Both the position numbers and the translations under genes were made by a program. 64,000 nucleotides of DNA from ZC4RG30 sp964417875. Lineage in GTDB: Bacteria > Pseudomonadota > Gammaproteobacteria > Steroidobacterales > Steroidobacteraceae. Shown one piece after another: positions 17,549 to 25,874 of this stretch. Within the stretch, counting starts at the first letter, position 1. Each line of letters opens with the position of its first letter. Where the stretch lies: assembly GCA_964417875.1 (NCBI GenBank), contig CAYQJU010000004.1, positions 16,239 to 80,238 on the forward strand, given 5' to 3'. Below the pieces are notes generated by a model. That model was given only the letters and a program-made list of their open reading frames with translations, was not told the origin of the DNA and did not search any database.

Positions 17549-17955
17549 TCTTGCGACTCCGTTCTGGTGGGCAGCGGCGGGGTGGAATCCGGGGCCGGCG
17601 GGGCGGACAGCAGCTCGGCGGCATCAAGTCCCAGGCGCTGGATGGTGGCGTGCACCTTCGGCCACTCCTGTTGCAGGAAGCGCGCCCGCTCATCCTTCAG
17701 CAGCGCGGTGCCGGCCCCCGGCGCCACGAACATGCCCAGTCCGCGGCGTTTCTCGACCAGCCCCTCGTCGGCGAGCTGCTGGTAGGCCTTGAGCACGGTC
17801 AGCGGGTTCAGGCGGTATTCGGCGGCCACCTGGCGCACCGAGGGCAGCGCCTCGCCTTCCTTCAGCACGCCCTCGAGCACCATCGCCACCACGCGGTCAC
17901 GAAGCTGCCGGTAGATCGGCTGCGAGTCATCCCACTTGGCGTCGATCGGGCTCAA
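17545..17955 (-). CDS. GntR-family repressor, YtrA subfamily
   Basis: A 136-residue regulator starting at TTG 17955, with AGGAG at ideal spacing. The winged helix (WDDSQPIYRQLRDRVVAMVL, then SVRQVAAEYRLNPLTVLKAY) is followed by only about 60 residues and no large effector domain, which is the YtrA pattern. Residues after 110 are Pro/Thr-rich and probably disordered. It sits between two microprotein genes and the ABC exporter it presumably controls. The likely operator is the perfect inverted repeat at 18354-18377. A two-codon frame (ATG CCT TGA) overlaps the TTG start and may influence its translation. Confidence 0.88.
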   Translation of the reverse strand: MSPIDAKWDDSQPIYRQLRDRVVAMVLEGVLKEGEALPSVRQVAAEYRLNPLTVLKAYQQLADEGLVEKRRGLGMFVAPGAGTALLKDERARFLQQEWPKVHATIQRLGLDAAELLSAPPAPDSTPPLPTRTESQE

Positions 17956-17964
17956 GGCATTCTC

Positions 17965-18135
17965 CTAGTGCAGCAGCAGCAGCGGCGCGAGGCCGGCGAG
18001 CGTCAGGCCAATGGCCAGCACCGGGCTGGTCAGCAGCCCGGTTCGGCTGGCCTGCTTTTGTATCCAGGATGAAACCGATCGGCGTACCGCGCGACGGTCT
18101 GGACCGGATATGGAACCAACGGTCAGGCTGGACAT
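17965..18135 (-). CDS. Small single-pass membrane protein (56 aa), YtrA operon
   Basis: A 56-residue protein, unrecognised. It begins MSSLTVGSISGPDRRAVRRS, a basic cytoplasmic stretch, and ends with one hydrophobic segment (GLLTSPVLAIGLTLAGLAPLLLLH) that runs almost to the stop. That makes it a tail-anchored membrane microprotein. GGGAG lies about nine bases before the ATG, and the gene starts five bases after the 57-residue protein stops. Its TAG stop lies within the Shine-Dalgarno of the GntR gene. Codon usage matches its neighbours, which favours a real gene. Confidence 0.65.
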   Translation of the reverse strand: MSSLTVGSISGPDRRAVRRSVSSWIQKQASRTGLLTSPVLAIGLTLAGLAPLLLLH

Positions 18136-18140
18136 CCGGG

Positions 18141-18314
18141 TCACACTCCCGGCTGGGGGGCGGCCTGCAGCTTCGCCACCTGCATGGCCGCGTCGGCGCC
18201 GGCGGTGAACACCAGCGTCACGCCGGTGAACAGGAAGCTGCTGGCAAGACAAGCCAGGACCAGGCCCAGCGTGGTGCGAGAGCGGTCGCGAACATTCCCT
18301 TCGACGATTCCCAT
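18141..18314 (-). CDS. Small membrane protein (57 aa), first gene of the YtrA operon
   Basis: A 57-residue protein not recognised from any family. The ATG at 18314 has AAGGAG six bases upstream, the best ribosome site in this operon. The charged N-terminus (GIVEGNVRDRSRTT) is followed by one membrane segment (LGLVLACLASSFLFTGVTLVF) and a short tail ending QAAPQPGV. It overlaps none of its neighbours, and the next gene begins five bases later. I infer a partner or modulator of the ABC exporter encoded in the same operon; this is based on position only. Confidence 0.68.
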   Translation of the reverse strand: MGIVEGNVRDRSRTTLGLVLACLASSFLFTGVTLVFTAGADAAMQVAKLQAAPQPGV

Positions 18315-18353
18315 GATGTGCTCCTTGCTTCATCAGGACCGATATGGCCCTGT

Positions 18354-18377
18354 GGTGTTGTATTCAACTACAACACC
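18354..18377. promoter_or_regulatory. Probable YtrA operator: perfect inverted repeat, GGTG-N16-CACC
   Basis: GGTGTTGTA, six bases (TTCAAC), then TACAACACC: a perfect nine-base inverted repeat. Written by its outer bases it is GGTG-N16-CACC, which is the YtrA-subfamily operator pattern I recall from Xanthomonas. It lies 40-63 bases upstream of the first operon gene and covers the predicted -10 element, as expected for an autorepressed operon. Confidence 0.75.
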
Positions 18378-18390
18378 AAATCACCGTCAA
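18362..18390 (-). promoter_or_regulatory. Predicted sigma-70 promoter of the YtrA operon
   Basis: On the minus strand, TTGACG (18390-18385, 5 of 6) is followed after 17 bases by TTGAAT (18367-18362, 4 of 6). The operator repeat overlaps the spacer and -10. The -10 end is 47 bases before the start codon of the 57-residue protein. Confidence 0.5.
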
Positions 18391-18483
18391 CACCTGCCTG
18401 CAGGAATGGGGAATTGCTGCCGCGGCCGGCCTCTGCCGTGGCGGGCGGGTAGAATCGCGCACCACCCATCTCGTGGAGAAGAA

Positions 18484-19461
18484 ATGAAGAAGCCCGTCAC
18501 CGTGACGATCACCGGCGCCGCCGGCCAGATCGGCTATGCCCTCGCCTTCCGCGTCGCCTCCGGCCAGCTTCTGGGCCATGACCAGCCCGTGAACCTGCAC
18601 CTGCTGGAAATCACGCCGACGCTGCCGGCCCTGCAGGGCGTGGTGATGGAACTGAACGACTGCGCCTTCCCGCTGCTGAACAAGGTAGTGGCCTCCGACG
18701 ATGCGAAAGTCGCCTTCCGCGACTCGCAGGTGGGCCTGCTGGTGGGTGCGCGCCCGCGCGGCCCCGGCATGGAGCGTAAGGACCTGCTGCTGGCCAATGC
18801 GCAGATCTTCAGCGCGCAGGGCAAGGCCATGAACGAAGTGGCCGACCGCAACATCAAGGTGCTGGTGGTGGGCAATCCGGCCAACACCAATGCGCTGATC
18901 GCGCGCGCCAACGCGAAAGACCTGAACCCGCGCAACTTCACCGCGATGACGCGCCTCGATCACAACCGCGGCCTGTCGCAGCTGGCCGAGAAGACCGGCA
19001 CGCACACCACGGACATCCGCCGCTTCACCATCTGGGGCAACCACTCCTCGACGCAGTACCCGGACATCTCGCACACCACCATCGCGGGCAAGGCCGCGAA
19101 GTCGCTGGTGGACCAGAAGTGGGTGGAAGAGACCTTCATCCCGGTGGTGCAGCAGCGCGGCGCCGCCATCATCAAGGCGCGCGGCGCGTCGTCGGCTGCA
19201 TCGGCCGCCGCCGCGGCCATCGACCATGTGCACACCTGGGTGAAGGGCACGGCCGAGGGCGACTGGGTGTCGATGGCGGTTCCGTCCGACGGCAGCTATG
19301 GCATCAAGGAAGGCCTGGTGTATTCGTATCCGGTGACCACGAAGGACGGCGAATACTCCATCGTGCAGGGCCTGTCGATCGACGAGTTCAGCCGCAAGCG
19401 CATGGACCTGTCGGAGCAGGAATTGCGCGAGGAGCGCGATGGGGTGAAGGATCTGCTGTAA
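18484..19461 (+). CDS. mdh: Malate dehydrogenase
   Basis: A 325-residue NAD-dependent malate dehydrogenase of the LDH-like cytosolic type, converting malate to oxaloacetate in the TCA cycle. The start ATG 18484 has GGAG at proper spacing. The NAD motif is TGAAGQIGYAL (residues 10-20). The substrate loop is ARPRGPGMERKDLL, with the arginines that bind malate. TRLDHNRGLSQLA contributes a further substrate-binding Arg and the Asp of the relay, and the catalytic His is in IWGNHSSTQYPD. The long upstream in-frame extension lies in the regulatory gap and is rejected. It is transcribed alone, ending at a strong terminator. Confidence 0.96.
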   Translation: MKKPVTVTITGAAGQIGYALAFRVASGQLLGHDQPVNLHLLEITPTLPALQGVVMELNDCAFPLLNKVVASDDAKVAFRDSQVGLLVGARPRGPGMERKDLLLANAQIFSAQGKAMNEVADRNIKVLVVGNPANTNALIARANAKDLNPRNFTAMTRLDHNRGLSQLAEKTGTHTTDIRRFTIWGNHSSTQYPDISHTTIAGKAAKSLVDQKWVEETFIPVVQQRGAAIIKARGASSAASAAAAAIDHVHTWVKGTAEGDWVSMAVPSDGSYGIKEGLVYSYPVTTKDGEYSIVQGLSIDEFSRKRMDLSEQELREERDGVKDLL

Positions 19462-19526
19462 CGGGCGGACTTCACCGGGCCTGCCCTCGCCGCTGGCGCG
19501 GGCACCCTGGGCCTCGATCCAGTGAG

Positions 19527-19559
19527 AACGGGCCGGTCACGTGACCGGCCCGTTTTTTT
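19527..19559 (+). terminator. Rho-independent terminator of mdh
   Basis: AACGGGCCGGTCAC followed directly by its exact reverse complement, then a run of T to 19559. The palindrome forms a GC-rich stem with a small loop. The T tract exists only on the plus strand, so it serves mdh and not the convergent receptor gene. Confidence 0.93.
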
Positions 19560-19582
19560 CCCGTCGGGCGCGGCGGCAGGCC

Positions 19583-22141
19583 TCAGAACCGCCGTTCGAA
19601 CGACACCGCGAAGGTGCGCGGCAGCCCCGGCACGCCGGTCACCACACCGAGCGAGGTCGACACATCGCTGACGGACTGGAAGTAGTACTTGTCCAGCACG
19701 TTCTGCACCTCCAGCGACACGCGCCAGTCGTCGTCGTCGATCCAGCTCACGCGCGCGTTGGTCAGGAAGCGGCTCGGGATCCGGGACCACGAGGTGTTCT
19801 CGGCACCAGTGAACAGCTCGTCCTGGTAGGCGCCATCGGCACGGAAACTCAGCGTGCCGCCACCCAGCATGTGGTCATACTGCACGCCCAGCGAAGCGGC
19901 GAGCTCCGGCGTATAGGGCGTGATCCCGCTCCCGGGAATGCCGCTCAATGCCGTGCCTCCCTCCACGCCGCCCGCCCAGACAATGGTGCCATCGAGATAT
20001 CCCTGCGTCGTGGGCGAGGTGTACTCGAAATCCAGGTAGCTCAGGCTGCCGTCGATCGACAAACCACCGCCGGGATTGATCGTCGCCTCGAGCTCGAAAC
20101 CCTTCACATCGGCTGACCCGATGTTGTCGGGCCGCAGGCAGGGCGTCGGCAGGATCGACTCCGGGCACACCGCCTTGCCCAGGATGATGTCCTCGTACTT
20201 GTTCAGGAACACCGCGCCATTCAGGCGCAGGCGCCGGTCGAGGAAGTCCGACTTGAAGCCCACCTCATAGGTGGTGAGTGTTTCCGGATTGAACGGCAGG
20301 CGCTGGTCGGCGACGAAGGGGCGAGGGTTCACGCCGCCGCCCTTGAATCCGGTCGAGACCGATGCGTAGGCGAGGAAATCCGGCGTGAACCGGTAGTCCC
20401 CGACCACCCGCCAGTCAGTACGGTCGCCCTTGAAGCTGCCGGTGATGCCATAGATGCCCGCGAGCAGGCAGTTCGGCTCGGTGAACATCTGGCAGGCGGC
20501 CGGATCCGGCGGCGGCACCGGAATCGAACCATCCGGGTTGGAGCGGTAGTAGGTGTAGTCCTTCTGGTCCTCGGTGTAGCGCAGGCCGGCAGTGAAGCTC
20601 AGCGCCTCGAGCGGATGGATGGTCGCCGTGGCAAACACCGCCGTGGTCTCGCTCGGTGTGGTGTCCGGGCCATGCAGGAAATCGATCGTCGCCGGCTGCA
20701 CGTAGTTCAGGTCGACGCGCGCCGTGTACGTGCCCTTCTGGTCCAGGTAGAACGCGCCAACCGTACCCTCCATGAAGCCGCCGCCGGTCGCGAAGTTCAC
20801 GCGCACCTCCGACGTGAAAGCGTGATGGTTCAGCTCGTTGTCGAGCTGCGCCACCGGGATGGGCGTTGCATCCTGGTCCTGGCCGAACTTCGAGTTGTAC
20901 TTGCGATACGAGCCGATATAGACCAGTTGCAGGTTGTCGTTGAAATCATAGGCCACGTTCGCGGCGGTTCCCCAGCCCTGGAACTCCGTGACTGGCAGCG
21001 AGAAGTAGGGCTTGAACGGCGCCTGCGTCGTCGGCGCCATCGCGTCCATGAAGTTCGAGTAGCTCACGTAGCGGGGGTTCCAGCCCATCAGGTCGCCGCC
21101 GGTGTCACAGCTGTAACGACCCGCGGGCACGAATGCGCAGGACATGTTGACGGGATTGCCGTCGTTGCCGATGAGCCACGGGTTTCCGTAGACCGGCGGC
21201 GGGAACGATGACACCGAGCCGGATGCACCCACCGAGGCCGGGTCGAACACGGTGCCCGCCGGCGCCACCGCGCCCGCCGCGATCAGCACCGTCGGAATCG
21301 CCTCCGACCGCTCGCGCGTGTAGTCCATCGAAACATTCACTTCGAGCTGCTCGGCCGGCGTGTAGCGCAGCGCTGCCCGCGTGGCGAGGATGTTCTGCCC
21401 GCCCATGGTTTCATAGTCGGAATTGCCGCGCCCGCGGGTGGTGTTCTGCGGCACGTTCGAGCCGGGATGCGTCTGCCCATAGTCGAGCATGCCCACATAG
21501 CCGTCGCGTCCCCGGCTCATGCCGGAGATGCGCATCGCCAGCGTATCGCTGACGCGGAAATCGCCCATGCCGCGCACGGTCAGCTCGTTGAACGAGCCGT
21601 AGGACACGCGCAGCGAACCGGTGCCGTCGCCGGCGGGTTTGGCGCTGAACAGCTTGATGGCGCCGCCGATCGAGTTCTTGCCGGCCAGCGTGCCCTGCGG
21701 GCCACGCAGCACCTCGATGCGATCCAGGTCGATCAGCTCGAGCAGCGAGCTCGACAGCGTGGGGATGTAGACATCATCGACATACACGCCCACGCCGGGG
21801 TCGAGCGCGTAGTTGAAATCGACCTGGCCGACGCCGCGGATGAAGGCGATCAGGCCTGAACCGCCGTTCTGCGGCTGGGGTCGCAAGGTGACACTCGGCG
21901 CCTGGGCGGCCACATCGGCGATGCTGGTCTGGCCGCGCGCCTCCAGCATCTCGGCATTCACCGCGGTGATCGCGATCGGCGTGTCCTGCAGCAGCTGCTC
22001 GCGGAACTGCGCCGTCACCACCACTTCCTGCAGTACTTCCAGATTCCGTTCTGCGGCTGTCGCTGCCTGTTGCGCAATGATCGATGAAACCACGGCGAGC
22101 GCCACCGCGCGCGCCACCTGTGTGCGGGCTGGACTGGACAT
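19583..22141 (-). CDS. TonB-dependent outer membrane receptor (downstream copy of tandem pair)
   Basis: An 852-residue receptor. The ATG at 22141 has AGGGGG four bases upstream and begins a signal peptide ending ATAAERN. The plug domain includes EVVVTAQFREQLLQDTP, then PSVTLRPQPQNGG and RIEVLRGPQGTLAGKNS; the barrel follows, ending VSFERRF with the terminal Phe. This class is common in bacteria that use steroids, terpenoids, glycans and aromatic compounds; ligand prediction is not possible. It is energised by TonB-ExbBD, which are not in the window. It follows a close paralogue of identical length. An 11-base stem-loop separates them. Confidence 0.93.
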   Translation of the reverse strand: MSSPARTQVARAVALAVVSSIIAQQAATAAERNLEVLQEVVVTAQFREQLLQDTPIAITAVNAEMLEARGQTSIADVAAQAPSVTLRPQPQNGGSGLIAFIRGVGQVDFNYALDPGVGVYVDDVYIPTLSSSLLELIDLDRIEVLRGPQGTLAGKNSIGGAIKLFSAKPAGDGTGSLRVSYGSFNELTVRGMGDFRVSDTLAMRISGMSRGRDGYVGMLDYGQTHPGSNVPQNTTRGRGNSDYETMGGQNILATRAALRYTPAEQLEVNVSMDYTRERSEAIPTVLIAAGAVAPAGTVFDPASVGASGSVSSFPPPVYGNPWLIGNDGNPVNMSCAFVPAGRYSCDTGGDLMGWNPRYVSYSNFMDAMAPTTQAPFKPYFSLPVTEFQGWGTAANVAYDFNDNLQLVYIGSYRKYNSKFGQDQDATPIPVAQLDNELNHHAFTSEVRVNFATGGGFMEGTVGAFYLDQKGTYTARVDLNYVQPATIDFLHGPDTTPSETTAVFATATIHPLEALSFTAGLRYTEDQKDYTYYRSNPDGSIPVPPPDPAACQMFTEPNCLLAGIYGITGSFKGDRTDWRVVGDYRFTPDFLAYASVSTGFKGGGVNPRPFVADQRLPFNPETLTTYEVGFKSDFLDRRLRLNGAVFLNKYEDIILGKAVCPESILPTPCLRPDNIGSADVKGFELEATINPGGGLSIDGSLSYLDFEYTSPTTQGYLDGTIVWAGGVEGGTALSGIPGSGITPYTPELAASLGVQYDHMLGGGTLSFRADGAYQDELFTGAENTSWSRIPSRFLTNARVSWIDDDDWRVSLEVQNVLDKYYFQSVSDVSTSLGVVTGVPGLPRTFAVSFERRF

Positions 22142-22200
22142 GAAACCCCCTGCTGGTTCTGACGTTTTTCTCACATGATCAATGACACCCTGCATGCAAG

Positions 22201-22227
22201 CGAAAGGGGGCCTTTCGCCCCCTTTCG
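22201..22227. repeat. Perfect 11-bp inverted repeat between the two receptor genes
   Basis: CGAAAGGGGGC, loop CTTTC, then GCCCCCTTTCG. It follows the stop of the upstream receptor gene (22250) and precedes the start of the downstream one. No T tract follows on the minus strand, so it is not a classical terminator. It may stabilise the upstream message or attenuate the downstream one. Confidence 0.7.
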
Positions 22228-22249
22228 CCCGATTGCCCCTTCCTTCAAA

Positions 22250-24808
22250 TCATTCGAAGGTCTTCTTCAGCGTCACGGCCCAGGTCCGCGGCTTGCCCGG
22301 CGAGCCATACACATGGCCCACCGCATAGGCATCGTTGACCTTGGTGCCGAGGTAGTACTTGTCGAACAGGTTCTTCACCTCGAAGGCCATGCCCCACCCG
22401 CTGGTGTTCGAATTCCAGGCGATGCGGGCATTCGACAGCGTGTAGCCGCCGATGCGGTTGTCCACGCTGAGCATGGTGATGGGGCCACCACCGCCGTTCT
22501 GGCTGTACTCGTTGGCCGGCGTGGCCACCACATCGTTCGGAATCAGCAGCTGCCGCACATTGCCCGCCTCGGTGAAGATCTCCGACTGGTAGGCCGTGTC
22601 GAAGCGGAAGCTGAGCCGTCCACCCCATACATCGTTGACGTTGTACTGCACGCCGACGCTGAACTTCTGCTCCGGCGTATAGGGCGTGATGTCGTTCAGC
22701 CCGACGCCGGTGCCTGCGTCCTCGTTGATCTCCTTGTACTCAAAGTCGAGCAGGCTTGCCGAGACGTCGAACGAAAGATTGCGGATCGGATAGAAATAGG
22801 CCTCCAGCTCCGCGCCCCGCACCTCCGCCGAACCCACGTTGTCCGGACGCAGGCAGGGCGTACGCTGCCCCTCCGGCAGATCGGCGCAGTACGTCGACAG
22901 CAGCACGATGTCGTTGTAGTCGAAGGCGAACGCCGCCACGTTCAGGCGCAGCCGGTTGTCGAAGAGGTCGGACTTGATGCCGACTTCATACGAGGTGATG
23001 GTCTCCGGCGTATGGGCCGTGGCCTGGCTGGGGAAGTACGGCCGCGCGTTGAAGCCGCCGGCACGGTAGCCGGTCGCCACCTGGCCATAGGCCATGAGGT
23101 CATCCGTGAAACGGTAGTCCAGCGCCACGCGCCAGTCGGTCTGGCTTTTCTTGAACGTGGCCGTGGTGCCATTCACGCCGAACAGCAGGCAGTTGGGCTG
23201 GTTGCCGACATCGGTTGGACCTGCCAGGACAGGCGGATCCTGCAGGAAGAAGTTGCACGGCCCCTGCACATCCGAATAGTCCGGATTGTGGCGCAGGTAT
23301 TCATATTCCTTCCTGTCCCAGGATTGGCGGATGCCGGCGGTCAGGTGCAGCCGCTCGGTGAAGTTCAGCGTGCCGTTGGCGAACAGCGCCTCGTTGCGAG
23401 ACGGCGTGGGGTCTGGCCCATGGATGAAATCCAGCCCGCCGTAGGGAATGTCGATGCGGCCGGTATAGAAGCCGTCCGTGTCGAAGTAGAAACCGCCCAC
23501 GGTGAAGTCCAGCATGCCCACGGTGCCGTTCAGGCGCAGCTCCTGGCTGATCTGCTCGTTGGTCTGCGTCTGGTTGAGCAGGTTGGCCGTCAGCGGCGAG
23601 CCGTCGACGTCATAGGCCCAGTCGGTCCACAGGTCGCGGTACGAGGTGATCGACAGCAGCGAGAAGCGGTCGTTCAGCCGCCAGTCCACCGACAGCGCCG
23701 TGCCCCAGTTGTCCAGGTCACGATGCGGGCTGAGCGACAGCGGCTTGTACGGCGACTGGGAGTCACCGGGATAGTGGTCCGCGTAAGTCGAATAGGTCAC
23801 GTAGCGCGGGTCGTAGCCGGTCAGCGTGTCGCAGCTGTTCGGTCCGTAGGGCACGAACATGCAGTTGTAGGGAATGCCCTGGCCATCGGTGCCGGTCAGC
23901 CAGGGGCGCGAGGGATCGTTGTTGATCTGGCCGGCGGCATTGGCGTAGAGCAGCGTGGCCACGCCCGCATCATTGCGCTCGCGCGTGAAGTCGGCCGACA
24001 GGTTGATGTCGAAGTCCGCATTCGGCTGCCAGCGGAACGCCACCTTGCCCGCCGACATTGCGACACCGCCATCGCGGCCCAGCACCGGATCGAGGCCGGT
24101 GGCATTGGTGGGCACGTTGCTGCCGGGATGGGTCAGCGCATAGTCGAGCCGCTTGATGTAGCCGGTCTCGTTCTTCGTCACACCCGACACGCGCATCGCC
24201 AGCGTGTCGGTCAGCCGCACGTCATATATGCCGCGCAGGTCGAGGCGATTGTAGGAACCATAGGTCAGCTGCAGCGAGCCGGTGTCATCGCCGCGCGGGC
24301 GCACCGAATACATCTTGATCGCGCCGCCGATGGAGTTGCGGCCCGCCAGCGTGCCCTGCGGGCCGCGCAGGATTTCCACGCGCTCCACGTCCATCAGGTC
24401 GAGCAGCGAGCCGGTCAGCACCGGCAGGTAGACATCGTCGATATAGATGCCCACGCCGGGCTCAACCGCGAAGTTCGGATCGTTCTGGCCGATGCCGCGG
24501 ATGTAGGCGATCAGGCCCGAGGCATATTCCTGGTTCTGCGCGGCCAGCGTGACGCTGGGCGCCTGCGCGGCGATCTCGGAGATCTCGGTCTGGCTGCGGG
24601 CCTGCAGCATGTCGCCGGTCACGGCGGTGATCGCCAGCGGCGTATCCTGCAGCCGCTGCTCGCGGAACTGCGCGGTGACCACGACCTCGGCCAGCTCCTC
24701 GAGTTCGCCCGACTCGGCGGCCAGGGCATTCTGCATCGGGAGCAGCACGGATGACGCCATGGCCAGAGCGACAGCACGGGACACCTGCGTTCGGACGGAA
24801 ATCGGCAT
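22250..24808 (-). CDS. TonB-dependent outer membrane receptor (upstream copy of tandem pair)
   Basis: An 852-residue receptor. ATG 24808 has GAGGA seven bases upstream; the signal peptide ends at QNALAAES. The TonB-box/plug start EVVVTAQFREQRLQDTPLAI closely parallels the downstream copy, as do VEILRGPQGTLAGRNSIGGA and RAGGFNARPYFPSQ. The C-terminus is WAVTLKKTFE, where a Glu follows the last aromatic residue; this is less typical than ending in Phe. The cysteine-containing segments (CMFVPYGPNSCDT and CADLPEGQRTPCLRPDNVGS) are shared in type with the paralogue. It probably heads a two-gene receptor operon. Confidence 0.93.
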   Translation of the reverse strand: MPISVRTQVSRAVALAMASSVLLPMQNALAAESGELEELAEVVVTAQFREQRLQDTPLAITAVTGDMLQARSQTEISEIAAQAPSVTLAAQNQEYASGLIAYIRGIGQNDPNFAVEPGVGIYIDDVYLPVLTGSLLDLMDVERVEILRGPQGTLAGRNSIGGAIKMYSVRPRGDDTGSLQLTYGSYNRLDLRGIYDVRLTDTLAMRVSGVTKNETGYIKRLDYALTHPGSNVPTNATGLDPVLGRDGGVAMSAGKVAFRWQPNADFDINLSADFTRERNDAGVATLLYANAAGQINNDPSRPWLTGTDGQGIPYNCMFVPYGPNSCDTLTGYDPRYVTYSTYADHYPGDSQSPYKPLSLSPHRDLDNWGTALSVDWRLNDRFSLLSITSYRDLWTDWAYDVDGSPLTANLLNQTQTNEQISQELRLNGTVGMLDFTVGGFYFDTDGFYTGRIDIPYGGLDFIHGPDPTPSRNEALFANGTLNFTERLHLTAGIRQSWDRKEYEYLRHNPDYSDVQGPCNFFLQDPPVLAGPTDVGNQPNCLLFGVNGTTATFKKSQTDWRVALDYRFTDDLMAYGQVATGYRAGGFNARPYFPSQATAHTPETITSYEVGIKSDLFDNRLRLNVAAFAFDYNDIVLLSTYCADLPEGQRTPCLRPDNVGSAEVRGAELEAYFYPIRNLSFDVSASLLDFEYKEINEDAGTGVGLNDITPYTPEQKFSVGVQYNVNDVWGGRLSFRFDTAYQSEIFTEAGNVRQLLIPNDVVATPANEYSQNGGGGPITMLSVDNRIGGYTLSNARIAWNSNTSGWGMAFEVKNLFDKYYLGTKVNDAYAVGHVYGSPGKPRTWAVTLKKTFE

Positions 24809-24930
24809 TGAAAATCCTCTTTGTTGCTTGCAGGGCACGCCGGTGCCCTCTCTTCCATAAGTGACGGCGACAGGCTTGCTGTCGCAGGCGGAAACTAACG
24901 GACCAGCGGGTTACACTCTACGTATACCTA

Positions 24931-25785
24931 ATGCACAATCGGTTGCTGACGAGGCAGGTTTCCCGGGCATTTGTTGCAATTGCAACACTTGCGATGACGC
25001 TGCTGGCCACTGTGCCGGCCGGTGCGGCCGACGACCGCGCGGCGATCAGCACCATCAACCATGCCTTCGCCACCGAGCTTGGCACCGGCGTCTATGACCT
25101 GGGCGGGCAGAGCATCTTCGTGCTGCGCGTCGTGCCGCGCATCCAGTGGCGCGAACCGCAGGACGGACGGCCCGGCATCCGCTTCGTCGCGCCGGTGGCC
25201 GCAGGCTCCTTCGACTTCAATCCCTTCGATTCACTGCAGGCCGAAGTGCCAGGCCGCATCGACAGCTTCAGCCTGATGCCGGGCGTGGAGTTCGACTTCC
25301 CGCAGGGCGGCGGCTGGACGCTGACACCATGGCTGCGCGCCGGCGCCAGCTTCTCCGACGGCCACAGCGATGGCTGGCTGTTCGGCGCCGGCACGCGGCT
25401 GAAATGGACCGGCGAGCGCGGCGGCGTGACCATCGATCGCGTGCATGAGCTGGTGCTGGCCGCGGTGGACTATCGCGCCGACCTGCCCGGCGACCGCTTC
25501 CTGCGCCTGCGCAATGCCGCGGACCTGCGCCGCCCGCTGCTGCGCGTGACCCGCACGCGCGACCTGCTGGCCGGTGTCTATGTGATTGCCGACATCGTCA
25601 CCGATCCGCCCGAGGCGCCGCTGGATGTCGGCACGCAGAGCCTGATGCAGATGGAACTGGGCGTGACCTTCAACACCGAGCCGCGGCCGCGCATCGGCAA
25701 GTGGCGCTGGCCGCGACTGGGCTTTGGCTATCGCATGGCCGGGGACTTCTCCGGCTGGCGCATCGTGTTCGGTGCGCCGTTCTGA
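24931..25785 (+). CDS. Hypothetical exported protein, probable outer-membrane barrel
   Basis: A 284-residue protein of unrecognised family. The signal peptide is RLLTRQVSRAFVAIATLAMT to PAGAA (about residue 32). The mature part has many short beta-type segments with aromatic-glycine patterns (SFSLMPGVEFDFPQGGGWTL, WLRAGASFSDGHSDGWLFG) and ends IVFGAPF with a terminal Phe, which suits an outer-membrane barrel. No Shine-Dalgarno is visible. TACACT and TATACC sequences lie within 20 bases upstream of the ATG, so a very short leader is possible. It diverges from the receptor pair and could be regulated with it. Confidence 0.6.
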   Translation: MHNRLLTRQVSRAFVAIATLAMTLLATVPAGAADDRAAISTINHAFATELGTGVYDLGGQSIFVLRVVPRIQWREPQDGRPGIRFVAPVAAGSFDFNPFDSLQAEVPGRIDSFSLMPGVEFDFPQGGGWTLTPWLRAGASFSDGHSDGWLFGAGTRLKWTGERGGVTIDRVHELVLAAVDYRADLPGDRFLRLRNAADLRRPLLRVTRTRDLLAGVYVIADIVTDPPEAPLDVGTQSLMQMELGVTFNTEPRPRIGKWRWPRLGFGYRMAGDFSGWRIVFGAPF

Positions 25786-25874
25786 AGGGACCGGCTCAGT
25801 CCAGCCCCATCCATCATGTCTCCTGCGTGCCCACGCCGATGAATCCGCTGCGTGTCATGCGCGCCCCCGCCGTG

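Noticed and set aside
22201..22227. Reading the stem-loop as a Rho-independent terminator
   Set aside because: No T tract follows on the minus strand; only the inverted repeat itself is supported.
22175..24754. Long plus-strand open frame of 859 codons opposite the upstream receptor gene
   Set aside because: It is the complement of a clearly functional receptor; composition is Arg/Val/His-rich with no domain, a common shadow in GC-rich DNA.
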